A stretch of 64,000 bases of DNA, from the NCBI RefSeq assembly GCF_014649655.1, contig NZ_BMTL01000003.1, positions 301,826 through 365,825 on the forward strand. Direction: 5' to 3'. The translations under genes and the position numbers were made by a program. The notes below the pieces were generated by a model. The model was given only the letters and a program-made list of their open reading frames with translations, was not told the DNA's origin and searched no databases. Shown piece by piece: positions 36,833-45,906 of the stretch; position 1 is the stretch's first letter, and each line of letters opens with the position of its first letter. Origin of the DNA: Streptomyces humidus (lineage in GTDB: Bacteria; Actinomycetota; Actinomycetes; Streptomycetales; Streptomycetaceae).

Positions 36833-37033
36833 ATGCAGGCCGCGCCCGTTCGCGCCACCGCGATCCCGACCTTCAGCACCGCACTGCGCGCCGTCGAATC
36901 GCTGCTCATGAGCAGCGGTCAGCGCACCGCCCGCCGCAACGCCTGGACCTCCGTGCTGGAGGACCGCCGTCGCGCCAAGGACCGGGTCGAGGCGCAGCGC
37001 GTCCTCGAAGCGGTCACCTCCGCCCGTCCCTGA
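36833..37033 (+). CDS. Small helical basic protein, unknown function
   Basis: 66 residues from ATG 36833 after GAGGGGG. Sequence is alanine-rich with a basic amphipathic C-terminal half (RTARRNAWTSVLEDRRRAKD), no cysteines, no signal or membrane segment. It has its own TTGACC/TAACAC promoter candidate and lies 97 bases before the DUF4191 gene. I recognise no family. Confidence 0.6.
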   Translation: MQAAPVRATAIPTFSTALRAVESLLMSSGQRTARRNAWTSVLEDRRRAKDRVEAQRVLEAVTSARP

Positions 37034-37130
37034 CCGGCCCCCTCCCCACACTCCCCACACCTCCCCGCACCGTCCCGCACCTCCCCTCCTGCCGTCGTAG
37101 GCGCTTCCGGGGCCACGTAGACTTCGTGGC

Positions 37131-37835
37131 ATGGCGAGAAGTGACAGCGCGGCGGACGCCGCTAACCCCGGGCGACTGAAGCAGATCGCCCTGACGTTCA
37201 AGATGACCCGCAAGGCCGACAAGACGATCGGTTTCGTGCTCGCGGGTGTCTTCCTCCTCACGTTCGGCGTCTTTCTCGCGATCGGCTTCCTGATCGACCA
37301 CCCGGTCTACCTGGGTATCTTCGGCTTCCTGCTCGCCTTCCTGGCGACGGCGATCGTGTTCGGACGCCGGGCCGAGCGGGCCGCCTTCGGCCAGATGGAG
37401 GGCCAGCCGGGCGCGGCGGCGGCCGTCCTCGACAACGTCGGCCGGGGCTGGACGACCACCCCCGCGGTGGCGATGAACCGCAGCCAGGACGTGGTGCACC
37501 GGGCCGTCGGCAAGGCCGGCATCGTCCTGGTCGCCGAGGGCAACCCGAACCGGGTCAAGAGCCTGCTGGCCGCCGAGAAGAAGAAGATGAACCGCATCGT
37601 CGCGGACGTTCCCGTGCACGACGTGATCGTCGGCACCGGCGAGGGCCAGGTCGAGCTGAAGAAGCTGCGCACCACCCTGCTGAAGTACCCGCGCGTCCTG
37701 ACCGGCCCGCAGGTCACCGCCACCAACGACCGGCTGCGCGCCCTGGGCGACCTGATGAGCAACATGCCGCTGCCGAAGGGCCCGATGCCCAAGGGCATGC
37801 GGCTGCCGAAGGGCGGCGGCGGCAAGGCCCGCTGA
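37131..37835 (+). CDS. DUF4191 membrane protein
   Basis: 234 residues. Two adjacent membrane helices (FVLAGVFLLTFGVFLAIGFLI and VYLGIFGFLLAFLATAIVFG; about 36-85) form a short hairpin, then a soluble domain (about 95-234) with IVLVAEGNPNRVKSLLAAEKKKMNRIV, ending in a Pro/Lys/Gly-rich tail. Conserved in actinobacteria; function unknown. Followed by a strong terminator. Confidence 0.88.
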   Translation: MARSDSAADAANPGRLKQIALTFKMTRKADKTIGFVLAGVFLLTFGVFLAIGFLIDHPVYLGIFGFLLAFLATAIVFGRRAERAAFGQMEGQPGAAAAVLDNVGRGWTTTPAVAMNRSQDVVHRAVGKAGIVLVAEGNPNRVKSLLAAEKKKMNRIVADVPVHDVIVGTGEGQVELKKLRTTLLKYPRVLTGPQVTATNDRLRALGDLMSNMPLPKGPMPKGMRLPKGGGGKAR

Positions 37836-37856
37836 GTCCCGGCTTTCGCACGCGAT

Positions 37857-37901
37857 ACGCGGAAGGGGCGCCCGGATCACTCCCGGGCGCCCCTTCCGCG
37901 T
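37857..37901. terminator. Terminator after DUF4191 gene
   Basis: Perfect 19-bp stem (37857-37875 with 37883-37901), 7-base loop ATCACTC, between convergent genes ending at 37835 and 37942. Confidence 0.85.
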
Positions 37902-37941
37902 GCGTGGGCGCCGTCGTGCAGGGGCGCCACGGTGCGACGGC

Positions 37942-38409
37942 TCAGGCGCGCACCTCGACCGTGCGGGCCAGCCGGTCGTGCAGTCCGCGGCCGTCACGGT
38001 CCCAGACGAGGGCCGGCACCGCCAGGCAGAGCAGCACCGTGCGCACCGCGGAGCGCAGAGGGCTGACGGCGCCGGTGTCGACGGAGACCACCCGCAGGCG
38101 GAAGAGGCGCTTGCCCGGTGTGAAGCCGATGGTGCCGACGGTCAGGAGACTCATCACGAGGAAGACCAGCAGCGCCCAGTTGCCGGTCGCGGGCCGGTAG
38201 CCGTCGGTGATCAAGCTGTATGCGATCAAGACGCTGAGGCCCCAGTCCACCGCGAGCGCGCCCAGCCGCCGTCCCGGACGGGCGATCGAGCCCGGCCCCT
38301 CCTGCGGCAGGCCGAGCTGCTCGCCCCGGTATCCGAAGTCGACGCCGGCGTCCTCGGCGGCCGCGCGGGGCCCCGAGAGCCATGAGCCGATTGCATCCCT
38401 GTTGTCCAC
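37942..38409 (-). CDS. RDD-family membrane protein
   Basis: 155 residues, GTG start at 38407-38409. About three hydrophobic segments. RDD signature: an Arg and two Asp in the first helix region ([21 protein letters not shown]) and the G-[KR]-R-LFRLRVV motif after helix 2. The family is proposed to transport ions or small solutes; unproven here. Divergent from glnA. Confidence 0.85.
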   Translation of the reverse strand: MDNRDAIGSWLSGPRAAAEDAGVDFGYRGEQLGLPQEGPGSIARPGRRLGALAVDWGLSVLIAYSLITDGYRPATGNWALLVFLVMSLLTVGTIGFTPGKRLFRLRVVSVDTGAVSPLRSAVRTVLLCLAVPALVWDRDGRGLHDRLARTVEVRA

Positions 38410-38472
38410 GCGTCCACGGTACTGCGCCCGTTTCGCGATACGGGCAGGTGGGGTACACCGGACGGGGTCCGG

Positions 38473-38510
38473 TTAACTTGTGCGAAACAAATGGGTCACG
38501 CCCGAGAAAT
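38473..38510 (+). promoter_or_regulatory. GlnR operator for glnA (four-box)
   Basis: TTAAC (38473-38477), GAAAC (38484-38488), GTCAC (38495-38499) and GAAAT (38506-38510), each separated by exactly 6 bases, so a-b repeats recur every 22 bp. This is the a1-b1-a2-b2 GlnR box arrangement known from Streptomyces nitrogen genes. The last box ends about 97 bp before the glnA start. Confidence 0.8.
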
Positions 38511-38606
38511 CACCGGTCCCTAGGGTCGACGACAGCGTGTGCCACCGCACTGGCCGCACGAACGAACTACCACCCCGGCTCGACGGCCGGGAGTAGGAGG
38601 AGCTGG

Positions 38607-40016
38607 ATGTTCCAGAACGCCGACGAGGCCAAGAAGTTCATCGCGGACGAGGACGTCAAGTTCGTCGACGTCCGCTTCTGCGACCTGCCGGGCGTCATGC
38701 AGCACTTCACGCTGCCCGTCGAGGCGTTCGACCCGGACGAGGAGCTCGCCTTCGACGGCTCGTCGATCCGCGGCTTCCAGGCCATCCACGAGTCCGACAT
38801 GGCGCTGCGCGCCGACCTGTCGACCTCGCGCGTGGACCCGTTCCGCCGCGACAAGACGCTGAACATCAACTTCTTCATCCACGACCCGATCACGGGCGAG
38901 CAGTACTCCCGTGACCCGCGCAACGTGGCGAAGAAGGCGGAGGCATACCTGGCGTCGACCGGTATCGCCGACACCGCGTACTTCGGCCCCGAGGCCGAGT
39001 TCTACGTCTTCGACAGCGTGCGCTTCCAGACCTCCGCGAACGAGTCCTTCTACCACATCGACTCCGAGGCCGGCGCCTGGAACACCGGTGCGCTCGAGGA
39101 CAACCGCGGTTACAAGGTCCGCTACAAGGGCGGCTACTTCCCGACCCCGCCGGTCGACCACTTCGCCGACCTGCGTGCGGAGATCTCCCTGGAGCTGGCC
39201 GCGTCCGGCCTCCAGGTCGAGCGCCAGCACCACGAGGTGGGCACCGCCGGCCAGGCCGAGATCAACTACAAGTTCAACACGCTGCTCGCCGCCGCCGACG
39301 ACCTCCAGCTCTTCAAGTACATCGTGAAGAACGTCGCCTGGCGCAACGGCAAGACCGCGACCTTCATGCCGAAGCCGATCTTCGGCGACAACGGCTCGGG
39401 CATGCACGTCCACCAGTCGCTGTGGACCGGCGGCTCCCCGCTGTTCTACGACGAGGCCGGCTACGCGGGCCTGTCGGACATGGCGCGCTACTACATCGGC
39501 GGCATCCTCAAGCACGCCCCGTCGCTGCTGGCCTTCACCAACCCCACGGTGAACTCCTACCACCGCCTGGTCCCGGGCTTCGAGGCGCCGGTCAACCTGG
39601 TGTACTCGCAGCGCAACCGCTCCGCTGCCATGCGCATCCCGATCACGGGCTCCAACCCGAAGGCCAAGCGCGTCGAGTTCCGCGCGCCCGACGCCTCCGG
39701 CAACCCGTACCTGGCGTTCTCCGCCCTGCTGCTCGCGGGCCTGGACGGCATCAAGAACAAGATCGAGCCGGCCGAGCCGATCGACAAGGACCTCTACGAG
39801 CTGGCCCCCGAGGAGCACGCGGGCGTCGCGCAGGTCCCGACCTCGCTGCCGGCCGTCCTGGACCGTCTCGAGTCCGACCACGAGTTCCTGCTGGCCGGTG
39901 ACGTCTTCACGCCCGACCTGATCGAGACGTGGATCGACTACAAGCGCACGCACGAGATCGCGCCGCTCCAGCTGCGTCCGCACCCGCACGAGTTCGAGCT
40001 GTACTTCGACGTGTGA
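38607..40016 (+). CDS. glnA: Glutamine synthetase I (GlnA)
   Basis: 469 residues from ATG 38607, with TAGGAGG upstream. Converts glutamate, ammonia and ATP to glutamine; type I dodecamer. N-terminal loop [19 protein letters not shown]-binding [16 protein letters not shown]; the adenylylation Tyr lies at residue 397 in DLYELAPEE, the position of Tyr397 in E. coli, so it is probably controlled by GlnE. Transcription is likely under GlnR through the operator at 38473-38510. Terminator downstream. Confidence 0.97.
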   Translation: MFQNADEAKKFIADEDVKFVDVRFCDLPGVMQHFTLPVEAFDPDEELAFDGSSIRGFQAIHESDMALRADLSTSRVDPFRRDKTLNINFFIHDPITGEQYSRDPRNVAKKAEAYLASTGIADTAYFGPEAEFYVFDSVRFQTSANESFYHIDSEAGAWNTGALEDNRGYKVRYKGGYFPTPPVDHFADLRAEISLELAASGLQVERQHHEVGTAGQAEINYKFNTLLAAADDLQLFKYIVKNVAWRNGKTATFMPKPIFGDNGSGMHVHQSLWTGGSPLFYDEAGYAGLSDMARYYIGGILKHAPSLLAFTNPTVNSYHRLVPGFEAPVNLVYSQRNRSAAMRIPITGSNPKAKRVEFRAPDASGNPYLAFSALLLAGLDGIKNKIEPAEPIDKDLYELAPEEHAGVAQVPTSLPAVLDRLESDHEFLLAGDVFTPDLIETWIDYKRTHEIAPLQLRPHPHEFELYFDV

Positions 40017-40062
40017 TATCGCCCCAGGTCAGAGCGGGTTTCCGCTCCCCTGGGCCGTCTGT

Positions 40063-40111
40063 GGGCCGTCGGCTGTGCCCTTCCTCACCGGAAGGGCACA
40101 GCCGACGGCCC
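40063..40111. terminator. Terminator after glnA
   Basis: Perfect 22-bp stem (40063-40084 with 40090-40111) and a 5-base loop TCACC. Followed by a short T run. Confidence 0.9.
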
Positions 40112-40251
40112 GTTTCGGGCCCCGCGGGCCCGCCTCCTCCTGAGGAACAGGACGATTCCTTTGCTCTCCACAGGGCCTTTCCGGATCCGTCCGTGGAAGG
40201 GCCGGGTGCACACTGGCATGGGGGCGAGTGCCCGACTGCGGGGTGGTGCAG

Positions 40252-41172
40252 ATGCAGAGCCGTTTCCGGAGCGACCGGGGGCTGACCGTGCGGATGACGG
40301 TCACCCTGTTCCTGCTCGGACTGCTGTACGTGGCGTTCGTCGCCGCGTTGATCGTGTTGCTGAAATCCTGGCTGCTGGTCGTGGTGCTGATCGCCGCCAT
40401 GTTCGTCGCGCAGTTCTGGTTCTCCGACCGGATCGCCCTGTTCGCGATGCGCGGGCGGGTCGTGGAGCGGGAGGAGTATCCCGAGCTGCACGCCGTCGTC
40501 GACCGGCTGTGCGCCCTGTCGGACATGCCCAAGCCGGTCGTCGCCGTCTCGGACATGGACATGCCCAACGCGTTCGCCACCGGACGCAATCCCCAGAACG
40601 CGGTGGTGTGCGTGACGACGGGGCTGCTGCGCCGGCTGGAGCCGGCAGAGCTGGAAGGCGTGCTGGCACACGAGCTGTCGCACGTGGCGCACAAGGACGT
40701 GGCCGTGATCACGGTCGCCTCGTTCCTGGGCGTGATCGCGGGGCTGATCGTGCGGTTCGCGTTCTACTCCCAGGTGTTCGGCGGGGGCCGCCGGGACCAG
40801 AACACCGCCGCCGTCTTCGCCGCCGTGATGGGGGTGTCGGCGGCCGTGTACGCGCTCAGCTTCCTGCTGATCAGGGCTCTGTCGCGGTACCGCGAGCTGG
40901 CCGCCGACCGGGCCGCCGCGCTGCTCACCGGACGGCCCTCGGCGCTGGCCTCCGCGCTGGCCAAGGTCTCCGGAGACATCGCCCGCATCCCCACCAAGGA
41001 CCTGCGCACCGCCCAGGCCTTCAACGCGTTCTACTTCACCCCGGCCATCGGCAGGGAACCCGGCATCGAGCGCTTCTTCTCGACCCACCCGAGCCTGGCC
41101 CAGCGCCTCGACCAGCTGGGGCGGATCTCCGACGAGCTGGGCGAGGCCGCCACGCCCGGGAAGGCCGGCTGA
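40252..41172 (+). CDS. htpX: HtpX-type M48 zinc metalloprotease
   Basis: 306 residues from ATG 40252. Two N-terminal membrane helices, then the zinc motif LAHELSHVAHKD (HExxH) at about residues 137-148, a further membrane pair (about 155-210) and RYRELAADRAA with the third zinc-ligand Glu. Membrane quality-control protease of the HtpX family that degrades damaged membrane proteins. It is 6 bases upstream of pspAB, and related genes pspA and pspAA lie in this window. Confidence 0.92.
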   Translation: MQSRFRSDRGLTVRMTVTLFLLGLLYVAFVAALIVLLKSWLLVVVLIAAMFVAQFWFSDRIALFAMRGRVVEREEYPELHAVVDRLCALSDMPKPVVAVSDMDMPNAFATGRNPQNAVVCVTTGLLRRLEPAELEGVLAHELSHVAHKDVAVITVASFLGVIAGLIVRFAFYSQVFGGGRRDQNTAAVFAAVMGVSAAVYALSFLLIRALSRYRELAADRAAALLTGRPSALASALAKVSGDIARIPTKDLRTAQAFNAFYFTPAIGREPGIERFFSTHPSLAQRLDQLGRISDELGEAATPGKAG

Positions 41173-41177
41173 ACGGC

Positions 41178-41837
41178 ATGGGTCTGCTGGACATCCTGCT
41201 CGGCCGGACCAAGCCGGCCGCACCGGACCTCGATCAGCTGTTCGCGCTGCCTTCGGCGGCGGTGACGCTGGAGGCGGCGTCCGGGTTCACCCCGACCGGA
41301 CGGGGCGCGGTGTGTTTCGCCACCGTCGAGGGCTCGGCGTTCGAGCAGACGCACCGCGAGGTCCAGGCCCTCCTCGACGCGGACACCGAGCGCACCGGCC
41401 CTCCGGTACAGCTCGTGCGGGACGACTACGGCTACTCCTGGCTCGTCTCGCACCGTACGCCCGGCGAGCTGTCGGCGCTGGTCAACGATCTGCACGCGGT
41501 GAACAGCGCGATGGAGGTCAACGGTTTTGGGCCGCAACTGCTGTGCTCCCTGGCCGGGTTCGAGGAACGGGCCGCGGGAAGTGCGGGAGGCGGCGCCGTC
41601 GGCGATGCGGGGGACGACGCCGTCGGCGATGCGGGAGGCGGTGCCGCGGGGCGGCGGCTGGGGCTCGTGTATCTGTACAAGCGCGGTTCGTTCTACCCGT
41701 TCGCGCCGCTGCCCGGCGCGGGTCAGCGGCGCGACAACGCGCTGGAGTTGCAGGTGAAGGCCGTTCTCGCGAACGACCTGAAGATCGAGCAGGACCTGAG
41801 CCGCTGGTTCCCGGTGTGGGGCGCCCCGGGCCTGTAG
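41178..41837 (+). CDS. PspA-associated protein PspAB
   Basis: 219 residues from ATG 41178. Begins MGLLDILLGRTKPAAPDLDQLFALPSAAVTLEA and ends with YKRGSFYPFAPLP...LSRWFPVWGAPGL, recognisable as the PspAB family. In the middle (about 136-155) a Gly/Ala/Asp linker is built on a 24-bp tandem DNA repeat encoding GDAGGG(A)AV. Its 6-base spacing from htpX points to one operon. Function is unknown; association with PspA is by family naming and context. Confidence 0.75.
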   Translation: MGLLDILLGRTKPAAPDLDQLFALPSAAVTLEAASGFTPTGRGAVCFATVEGSAFEQTHREVQALLDADTERTGPPVQLVRDDYGYSWLVSHRTPGELSALVNDLHAVNSAMEVNGFGPQLLCSLAGFEERAAGSAGGGAVGDAGDDAVGDAGGGAAGRRLGLVYLYKRGSFYPFAPLPGAGQRRDNALELQVKAVLANDLKIEQDLSRWFPVWGAPGL

Positions 41838-41872
41838 GGCGCCCCGGGACCGGCGGCCGGTTCCGGGGCGCC
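41838..41872. terminator. Bidirectional terminator after pspAB
   Basis: 16-bp stem (41838-41853 with 41857-41872) with one G-T pair and a 3-base loop, immediately after the TAG stop, between convergent genes. Confidence 0.75.
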
Positions 41873-41891
41873 GGTCAGTTCCGCGTCGGCG

Positions 41892-42179
41892 TCACCTGCC
41901 GCGCTCGCGCTCCTGGCGGCGGGACTCCAGGGGGCGTTCGCGACGGTAGCGGCGTTCCCACTTGGCCTGCGTGTCACGGCGCTCACGGTAGGCCTTGTAC
42001 GAGGTGGGCGCGGGTGCCGCGCTCGGGGCGGACCCGGCGGGCCCGGCGGACGGCGACGACGTCCCGAGCCCGAAGCGCACGTACAGGAAGAGCACCGCGA
42101 CGGCGGCGAGCCAGTACAGCGGGTTTCCGAATCCCAGGACCACCAGGACGACGGCCCCGGAGAGAACGACGGTGCCCAT
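41892..42179 (-). CDS. Small membrane protein with charged tail
   Basis: 95 residues from ATG 42177-42179; AAGGAGG precedes the start by 7 bases. One or two hydrophobic segments (VVLSGAVVLVVLGF and WLAAVAVLFLYVRFG), then a Ser/Pro/Ala linker and a strongly basic, Glu/Arg-rich C-terminal helix (YRERRDTQAKWERRYRRERPLE). No family recognised. The excellent ribosome site supports translation. Confidence 0.7.
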   Translation of the reverse strand: MGTVVLSGAVVLVVLGFGNPLYWLAAVAVLFLYVRFGLGTSSPSAGPAGSAPSAAPAPTSYKAYRERRDTQAKWERRYRRERPLESRRQERERGR

Positions 42180-42542
42180 GGCGTGCCTCCTTCCCGGGCA
42201 GGGCGGACGGTGACCGAGCGTTGCGACAGGGGCGGTTCGGTCTCTCCAGAGTAGGGAAACGGTCACTCACCGTGCATCTCGTTTTCCCCGCCGCCCCGGA
42301 GGGGAGGGGGTCGGCTTATGCGGCCCGACGGCGGGCGGGAAGGCTCAGCCTGGCGGCGGGCGGGGTGCGGCCCCGTGGGAGCGTGGATCACCCGCCCGGT
42401 GCGGCCGTCACCGCGACCGCCGTGCCCGGGGCCGTGCGGCCGGCGTCGGCACTCCGGCGTGAGCGCGGTGCCGGGCGCCGTCCTCGCGACGGCACCCGGC
42501 ACCCGGCTCAGTGACTCAGTGACTCACCGGCTCAGCGCGGAC
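42180..42542. other. Intergenic region with terminator and short direct repeats
   Basis: 363 bases with no credible gene. It contains the terminator at 42467-42503 and, at about 42507-42540, three to four copies of short CTCAGTGA / CTCACCGGCT-like repeats. Nothing else is visible. Confidence 0.45.
42467..42503 (-). terminator. Terminator for the minus-strand gene at 42543
   Basis: 16-bp stem (42467-42482 with 42488-42503) with one G-T pair on the minus strand and a 5-base loop, placed 40 bases beyond the stop of the following gene in its reading direction. Confidence 0.7.
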
Positions 42543-42857
42543 TCACCGGCTGTAGCGCATCAGTGCCCGCACCATGTGGCACGTCGTGTCCGACGGCGGG
42601 TGGACGCCGATCAGCTGTGCCGTGCTGCGGATCTTCTCGTTGCGGGCCTGGTTCGGCATGTAGACGCCGAGGTCGAGCAGCGCGATGGCAAGACGCATCG
42701 CCTTGAGACGACGGTTGTGCGTGACGTACCACTCGCGAGGCCGCCCGGGCGGCAACTGCCGCTTCTCGACGGGTGCGCAGGGCAGGTCGAGTGGGACGGA
42801 ACGCTTCGCGGTGGACTGGGTCGCGGACGGCTTCGGCTTCAGTGCGGCAGCGGGCAC
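42543..42857 (-). CDS. Small conserved Streptomyces protein, unknown
   Basis: 104 residues if read from GTG 42855-42857, preferred because GGAGG would abut an ATG at 42861-42863 with no spacing but lies 6 bases before this GTG. Basic N-terminal third rich in K/S/P, then YVTHNRRLKAMRLAIALLDLGVYMP and a C-terminal CHMVRALMRYS. It looks like a short helical DNA- or protein-binding domain (HNRRLKAMRL). No family recognised. Confidence 0.65.
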   Translation of the reverse strand: MPAAALKPKPSATQSTAKRSVPLDLPCAPVEKRQLPPGRPREWYVTHNRRLKAMRLAIALLDLGVYMPNQARNEKIRSTAQLIGVHPPSDTTCHMVRALMRYSR

Positions 42858-42998
42858 AGGCATCCTCCTGTCGCGGTCAGGGTCCGACCCGGCACCTCCG
42901 GCGGACCCTCGAACACTGCTTCCATTCTACTGTCCCCCACTGACAAAAGCCCCTGATCACATGGGCTTTGGGGCCGTATTCGGGCTACCGTGACAGGC

Positions 42999-43358
42999 AT
43001 GGAGATCTGGATCAACCCCGCCTGTTCCAAGTGCCGCAGCGCCCTCACGCTCCTCGACGCAGAGGGCGCCGACTACACCGTCCGCCGCTATCTGGAGGAC
43101 GTGCCGAGCGAGGACGAGATCGAGGAGGTGCTCGACCGTCTCGGACTGGAGCCCTGGGACATCGCCCGCACCCAGGAGGCCGCCGCCGGGGAACTCGGAC
43201 TGAAGGACTGGGCGCGGGACGCGAGCACACGCGGACGCTGGATCGGCGCCCTGGCCGCCCACCCCGCGCTCATCCAGCGCCCGATCATCACCGCGGACGA
43301 CGGCACCGCGCTCGTGGCCCGCACGGACGAGGCCGTACGGGACGCCCTGTCCCGCTGA
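42999..43358 (+). CDS. ArsC/Spx-family thioredoxin-fold protein
   Basis: 119 residues from ATG 42999 (GTG 42990 adds three residues). Redox motif NPACSKCRSAL (CxxC) at residues about 6-16, EDVPSEDEIEEVLDRLG and QRPIITADDGTALVARTDE match the ArsC/YffB family. Some members reduce arsenate with glutaredoxin; others such as Spx are regulators. There is no ars cluster nearby, so arsenate reduction is only one possibility. Confidence 0.85.
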   Translation: MEIWINPACSKCRSALTLLDAEGADYTVRRYLEDVPSEDEIEEVLDRLGLEPWDIARTQEAAAGELGLKDWARDASTRGRWIGALAAHPALIQRPIITADDGTALVARTDEAVRDALSR

Positions 43359-43598
43359 GCCTGTCCCACTGAGCCCTGCCCCGTGAGCCCTGCCCGGCGG
43401 CCGACCGTCCTTCGCGCGACGGCCGGCTGTCCCTCGCCCGACGGCCGACGGCGGCCTCCGCCCGACAACAGCCCTGCGCGCGAGGGGAGTCGGCGCCGTG
43501 ACGGACGTCACCTCGAATGACCTCCGGCACAACTGAGCAGCCTCGTTCGGTATCTCGTACATAGCGGCGTACGCTCCCCTATCTCTCAGGAGGCGCGC

Positions 43599-44312
43599 AT
43601 GTCGCGCAGGAGAACTGTCGGCACGAACAAGAAGATCGCGCTGCTCGTCAGCGCGGCAGCGGTCGCGGGCGCCGGGGCCTTCGTGATGGCCAACACCTCG
43701 AACGCCGCCCAGACACCGCAGAACGCGACGCCGCTGTCGGCGGCGAACTCGACGGTCTGTCAGGGACTCGCCACCGCTCTCGGCAACAACCAGAAGTTCA
43801 TCGACGGCCAGCGGGCCGCTCCGGACGCGCAGTCCGAGGCCCGCATCGCCAACCGCGAGGCCGTCATCGCTCAGATCAAGGTCCAGCAGAAGGCGTCCGG
43901 GTGCGCCGTCGGGGAGTCGGCTCAGGACTCCCAGACGGGCGGCTCCCAGGCGCCCCAGCCCTCGCAGGCGGCCTCGGCCCCCGCGGGAAACGCCGGAAAC
44001 AACGGAAACAACGGAAACAACGGCAGCGGTGGCAACGCGGGAAACGGCGGTGCCGCCGCCTCCGGCCGCCAGGTCTGCAACGGTTCGACGGTCACCCTGT
44101 CCGGCGAGGCCGGTGCCCCGGCCGCGTCGAGCAACCAGTTCCCGGCGGGGACCAAGCTGAAGGTCACCAACCTGGACAACAACAAGTCCACGACCGTCGA
44201 GGTGACTTCGGTCTCCGGCAGTTGCGCCCTGCTCAACAACGCGGCCTTCGAACAGGTCCGTGAGCCCGGCAAGTTCCTCATCCGGCGCGCCCTGATCGAG
44301 AAGGTGGGGTGA
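43599..44312 (+). CDS. Secreted protein with N/G-rich linker and double-psi-barrel-like C-terminus
   Basis: 237 residues. Signal peptide KKIALLVSAAAVAGAGAFVMANTSNAA (cleavage near residue 37). Region A (about 45-105): a two-cysteine helical segment (CQGLATAL...KASGC). Then a disordered Q/S/A and N/G linker (about 108-150). Region B (about 155-237): VCNGSTVTLSG...GTKLKVTNLDNNKSTTVEVTSVSG...CALLNNAAFEQV resembles an RlpA-like double-psi beta barrel with its hydrophobic core but no clear catalytic Asp. The layout is echoed by the secreted DUF1996 gene at 50063. Confidence 0.65.
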   Translation: MSRRRTVGTNKKIALLVSAAAVAGAGAFVMANTSNAAQTPQNATPLSAANSTVCQGLATALGNNQKFIDGQRAAPDAQSEARIANREAVIAQIKVQQKASGCAVGESAQDSQTGGSQAPQPSQAASAPAGNAGNNGNNGNNGSGGNAGNGGAAASGRQVCNGSTVTLSGEAGAPAASSNQFPAGTKLKVTNLDNNKSTTVEVTSVSGSCALLNNAAFEQVREPGKFLIRRALIEKVG

Positions 44313-44342
44313 GACCGGGCCGTCGCGAAACCCCATGAAAGA

Positions 44343-44376
44343 GGTCCTGCTGTTCGCGGCCACGAACAGCAGGACC
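44343..44376. terminator. Terminator after secreted protein gene
   Basis: Perfect 14-bp stem (44343-44356 with 44363-44376) and a 6-base loop, 30 bases after the stop at 44312. Confidence 0.8.
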
Positions 44377-44587
44377 CGCGGCCGGGTCGAGGAGGAACAG
44401 GCGGACGGCGCCGGGGATGCCCCTTTCCCGGCCGTCCACTCCCCTCGCATACGAGCCGCCGCCCGTCCCCCGACTGTCGTCCCGTGTGCCGCGCGCCCCC
44501 GCCCGACTCCCGGCGGCCCTCCGCCGGACTCCCGCCCGGCTCCCGGCCGGGGCCCTCACCGCGTGAGGCGCACCACAGGACCGCCAG

Positions 44588-44625
44588 GTAACACGGGGTT
44601 CACATTCGAGCAATGACCGGGAAAT
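44588..44625 (+). promoter_or_regulatory. GlnR operator for glnII (four-box)
   Basis: GTAAC (44588-44592), TTCAC (44599-44603), GCAAT (44610-44614), GAAAT (44621-44625), separated by exactly 6 bases each: the same a1-b1-a2-b2 layout as in front of glnA. A TTGACA hexamer follows at 44632-44637; I see no clear -10 at 17 bp from it. The operator ends 97 bp before the glnII start, the same offset as in glnA. Confidence 0.8.
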
Positions 44626-44722
44626 CGCCTGTTGACAAGCTCGGGGCATACAGGCGGCGCCCCAGTGCCGCAGCGCCGCAGCACCCGCAAGTGCGTCAGA
44701 CACACCCCGAAGGAAGTGGCCC

Positions 44723-45754
44723 GTGACCTTCAAGGCTGAGTACATCTGGATCGACGGCACCCAGCCGACGGCGAAGCTCCGTTCCAAGACGAAGATCATC
44801 GAGGGCGCTCCCGCCGGTCTCGACGCGCTGCCGATCTGGGGCTTCGACGGGTCGTCCACGAACCAGGCCGAGGGCCACGCCTCGGACCGTGTCCTCAAGC
44901 CGGTCTTCACCTGCCCCGACCCGGTCCGCGGCGGCGACGACATCCTCGTCCTGTGCGAGGTCCTCAACATCGACATGACGCCCCACGAGTCCAACACCCG
45001 GGCCGCGCTCGCCGAGGTCGCGGAGAAGTTCGGCGCCCAGGAGCCGATCTTCGGCATCGAGCAGGAGTACACGTTCTTCCAGGACGGTTACCCGCTCGGC
45101 TTCCCCAAGGGCGGCTTCCCGGCCCCGCAGGGCGGCTACTACTGCGGTGTGGGCGCGGACGAGATCTTCGGCCGTGAGGTCGTCGAGGCGCACCTCGACA
45201 ACTGTCTCGCCGCCGGTCTCGGCATCTCCGGCATCAACGCCGAGGTCATGCCCGGCCAGTGGGAGTTCCAGGTCGGCCCGCTGGCCCCGCTGGAGGTCTC
45301 CGACCAGCTGTGGGTGGCCCGCTGGCTGCTCTACCGCACCGCCGAGGACTTCGGCATCGCCGCCACCCTCGACCCCAAGCCGGTCAAGGGCGACTGGAAC
45401 GGCGCCGGCGCGCACACCAACTTCTCCACCAAGGCGATGCGCGAGGGCTACGACGCGATCATCACCGCGTGCGAGTCGCTCGGCGAGGGCTCCAAGCCGC
45501 TCGACCACGTCAAGAACTACGGCGCCGGCATCGACGACCGGCTGACCGGTCTGCACGAGACGGCCCCGTGGAACGAGTACTCCTACGGCGTCTCCGACCG
45601 CGGCGCCTCGGTCCGCATCCCGTGGCAGGTCGAGAAGGACGGCAAGGGCTACATCGAGGACCGCCGCCCGAACGCCAACGTCGACCCGTACCTGGTGACC
45701 CGTCTGATCGTGGACACCTGCTGCTCGGCGCTGGAGAAGGCCGGCCAGGTCTGA
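44723..45754 (+). CDS. glnII: Glutamine synthetase II, eukaryote-like (GlnII)
   Basis: 343 residues, GTG start after AAGGAAG. Shorter than GSI and lacking the adenylylation region. Characteristic EYIWIDGTQPTAKLRSKTKI, WGFDGSSTNQAEG, NAEVMPGQWEFQVGP and NFSTKAMRE confirm the type II enzyme. It is not subject to GlnE-type adenylylation and is probably controlled only by GlnR. Has its own strong terminator. Confidence 0.96.
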   Translation: MTFKAEYIWIDGTQPTAKLRSKTKIIEGAPAGLDALPIWGFDGSSTNQAEGHASDRVLKPVFTCPDPVRGGDDILVLCEVLNIDMTPHESNTRAALAEVAEKFGAQEPIFGIEQEYTFFQDGYPLGFPKGGFPAPQGGYYCGVGADEIFGREVVEAHLDNCLAAGLGISGINAEVMPGQWEFQVGPLAPLEVSDQLWVARWLLYRTAEDFGIAATLDPKPVKGDWNGAGAHTNFSTKAMREGYDAIITACESLGEGSKPLDHVKNYGAGIDDRLTGLHETAPWNEYSYGVSDRGASVRIPWQVEKDGKGYIEDRRPNANVDPYLVTRLIVDTCCSALEKAGQV

Positions 45755-45766
45755 TCCCCGCTCTTC

Positions 45767-45804
45767 CCGGAAGGGGCGCCCGCTGACGCGGGCGCCCCTT
45801 CCGG
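45767..45804. terminator. Terminator after glnII
   Basis: Perfect 17-bp stem (45767-45783 with 45788-45804) and a 4-base loop TGAC. Confidence 0.9.
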
Positions 45805-45906
45805 CTGTCCCCGTGGGAGCGGCAAAGGGCCCGCTTCGCGCCAGGGTTGCGTCCAAGCCGTGAGAGGAGCCTGCTGCGACGGGCGGGTGTCTGCTTCAAT
45901 GGGACC

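Noticed and set aside
42960..43598. Short direct repeats around 43359-43440 (TGAGCCCTGCCC-like)
   Set aside because: Three short GC-rich copies with no conserved spacing; probably background.
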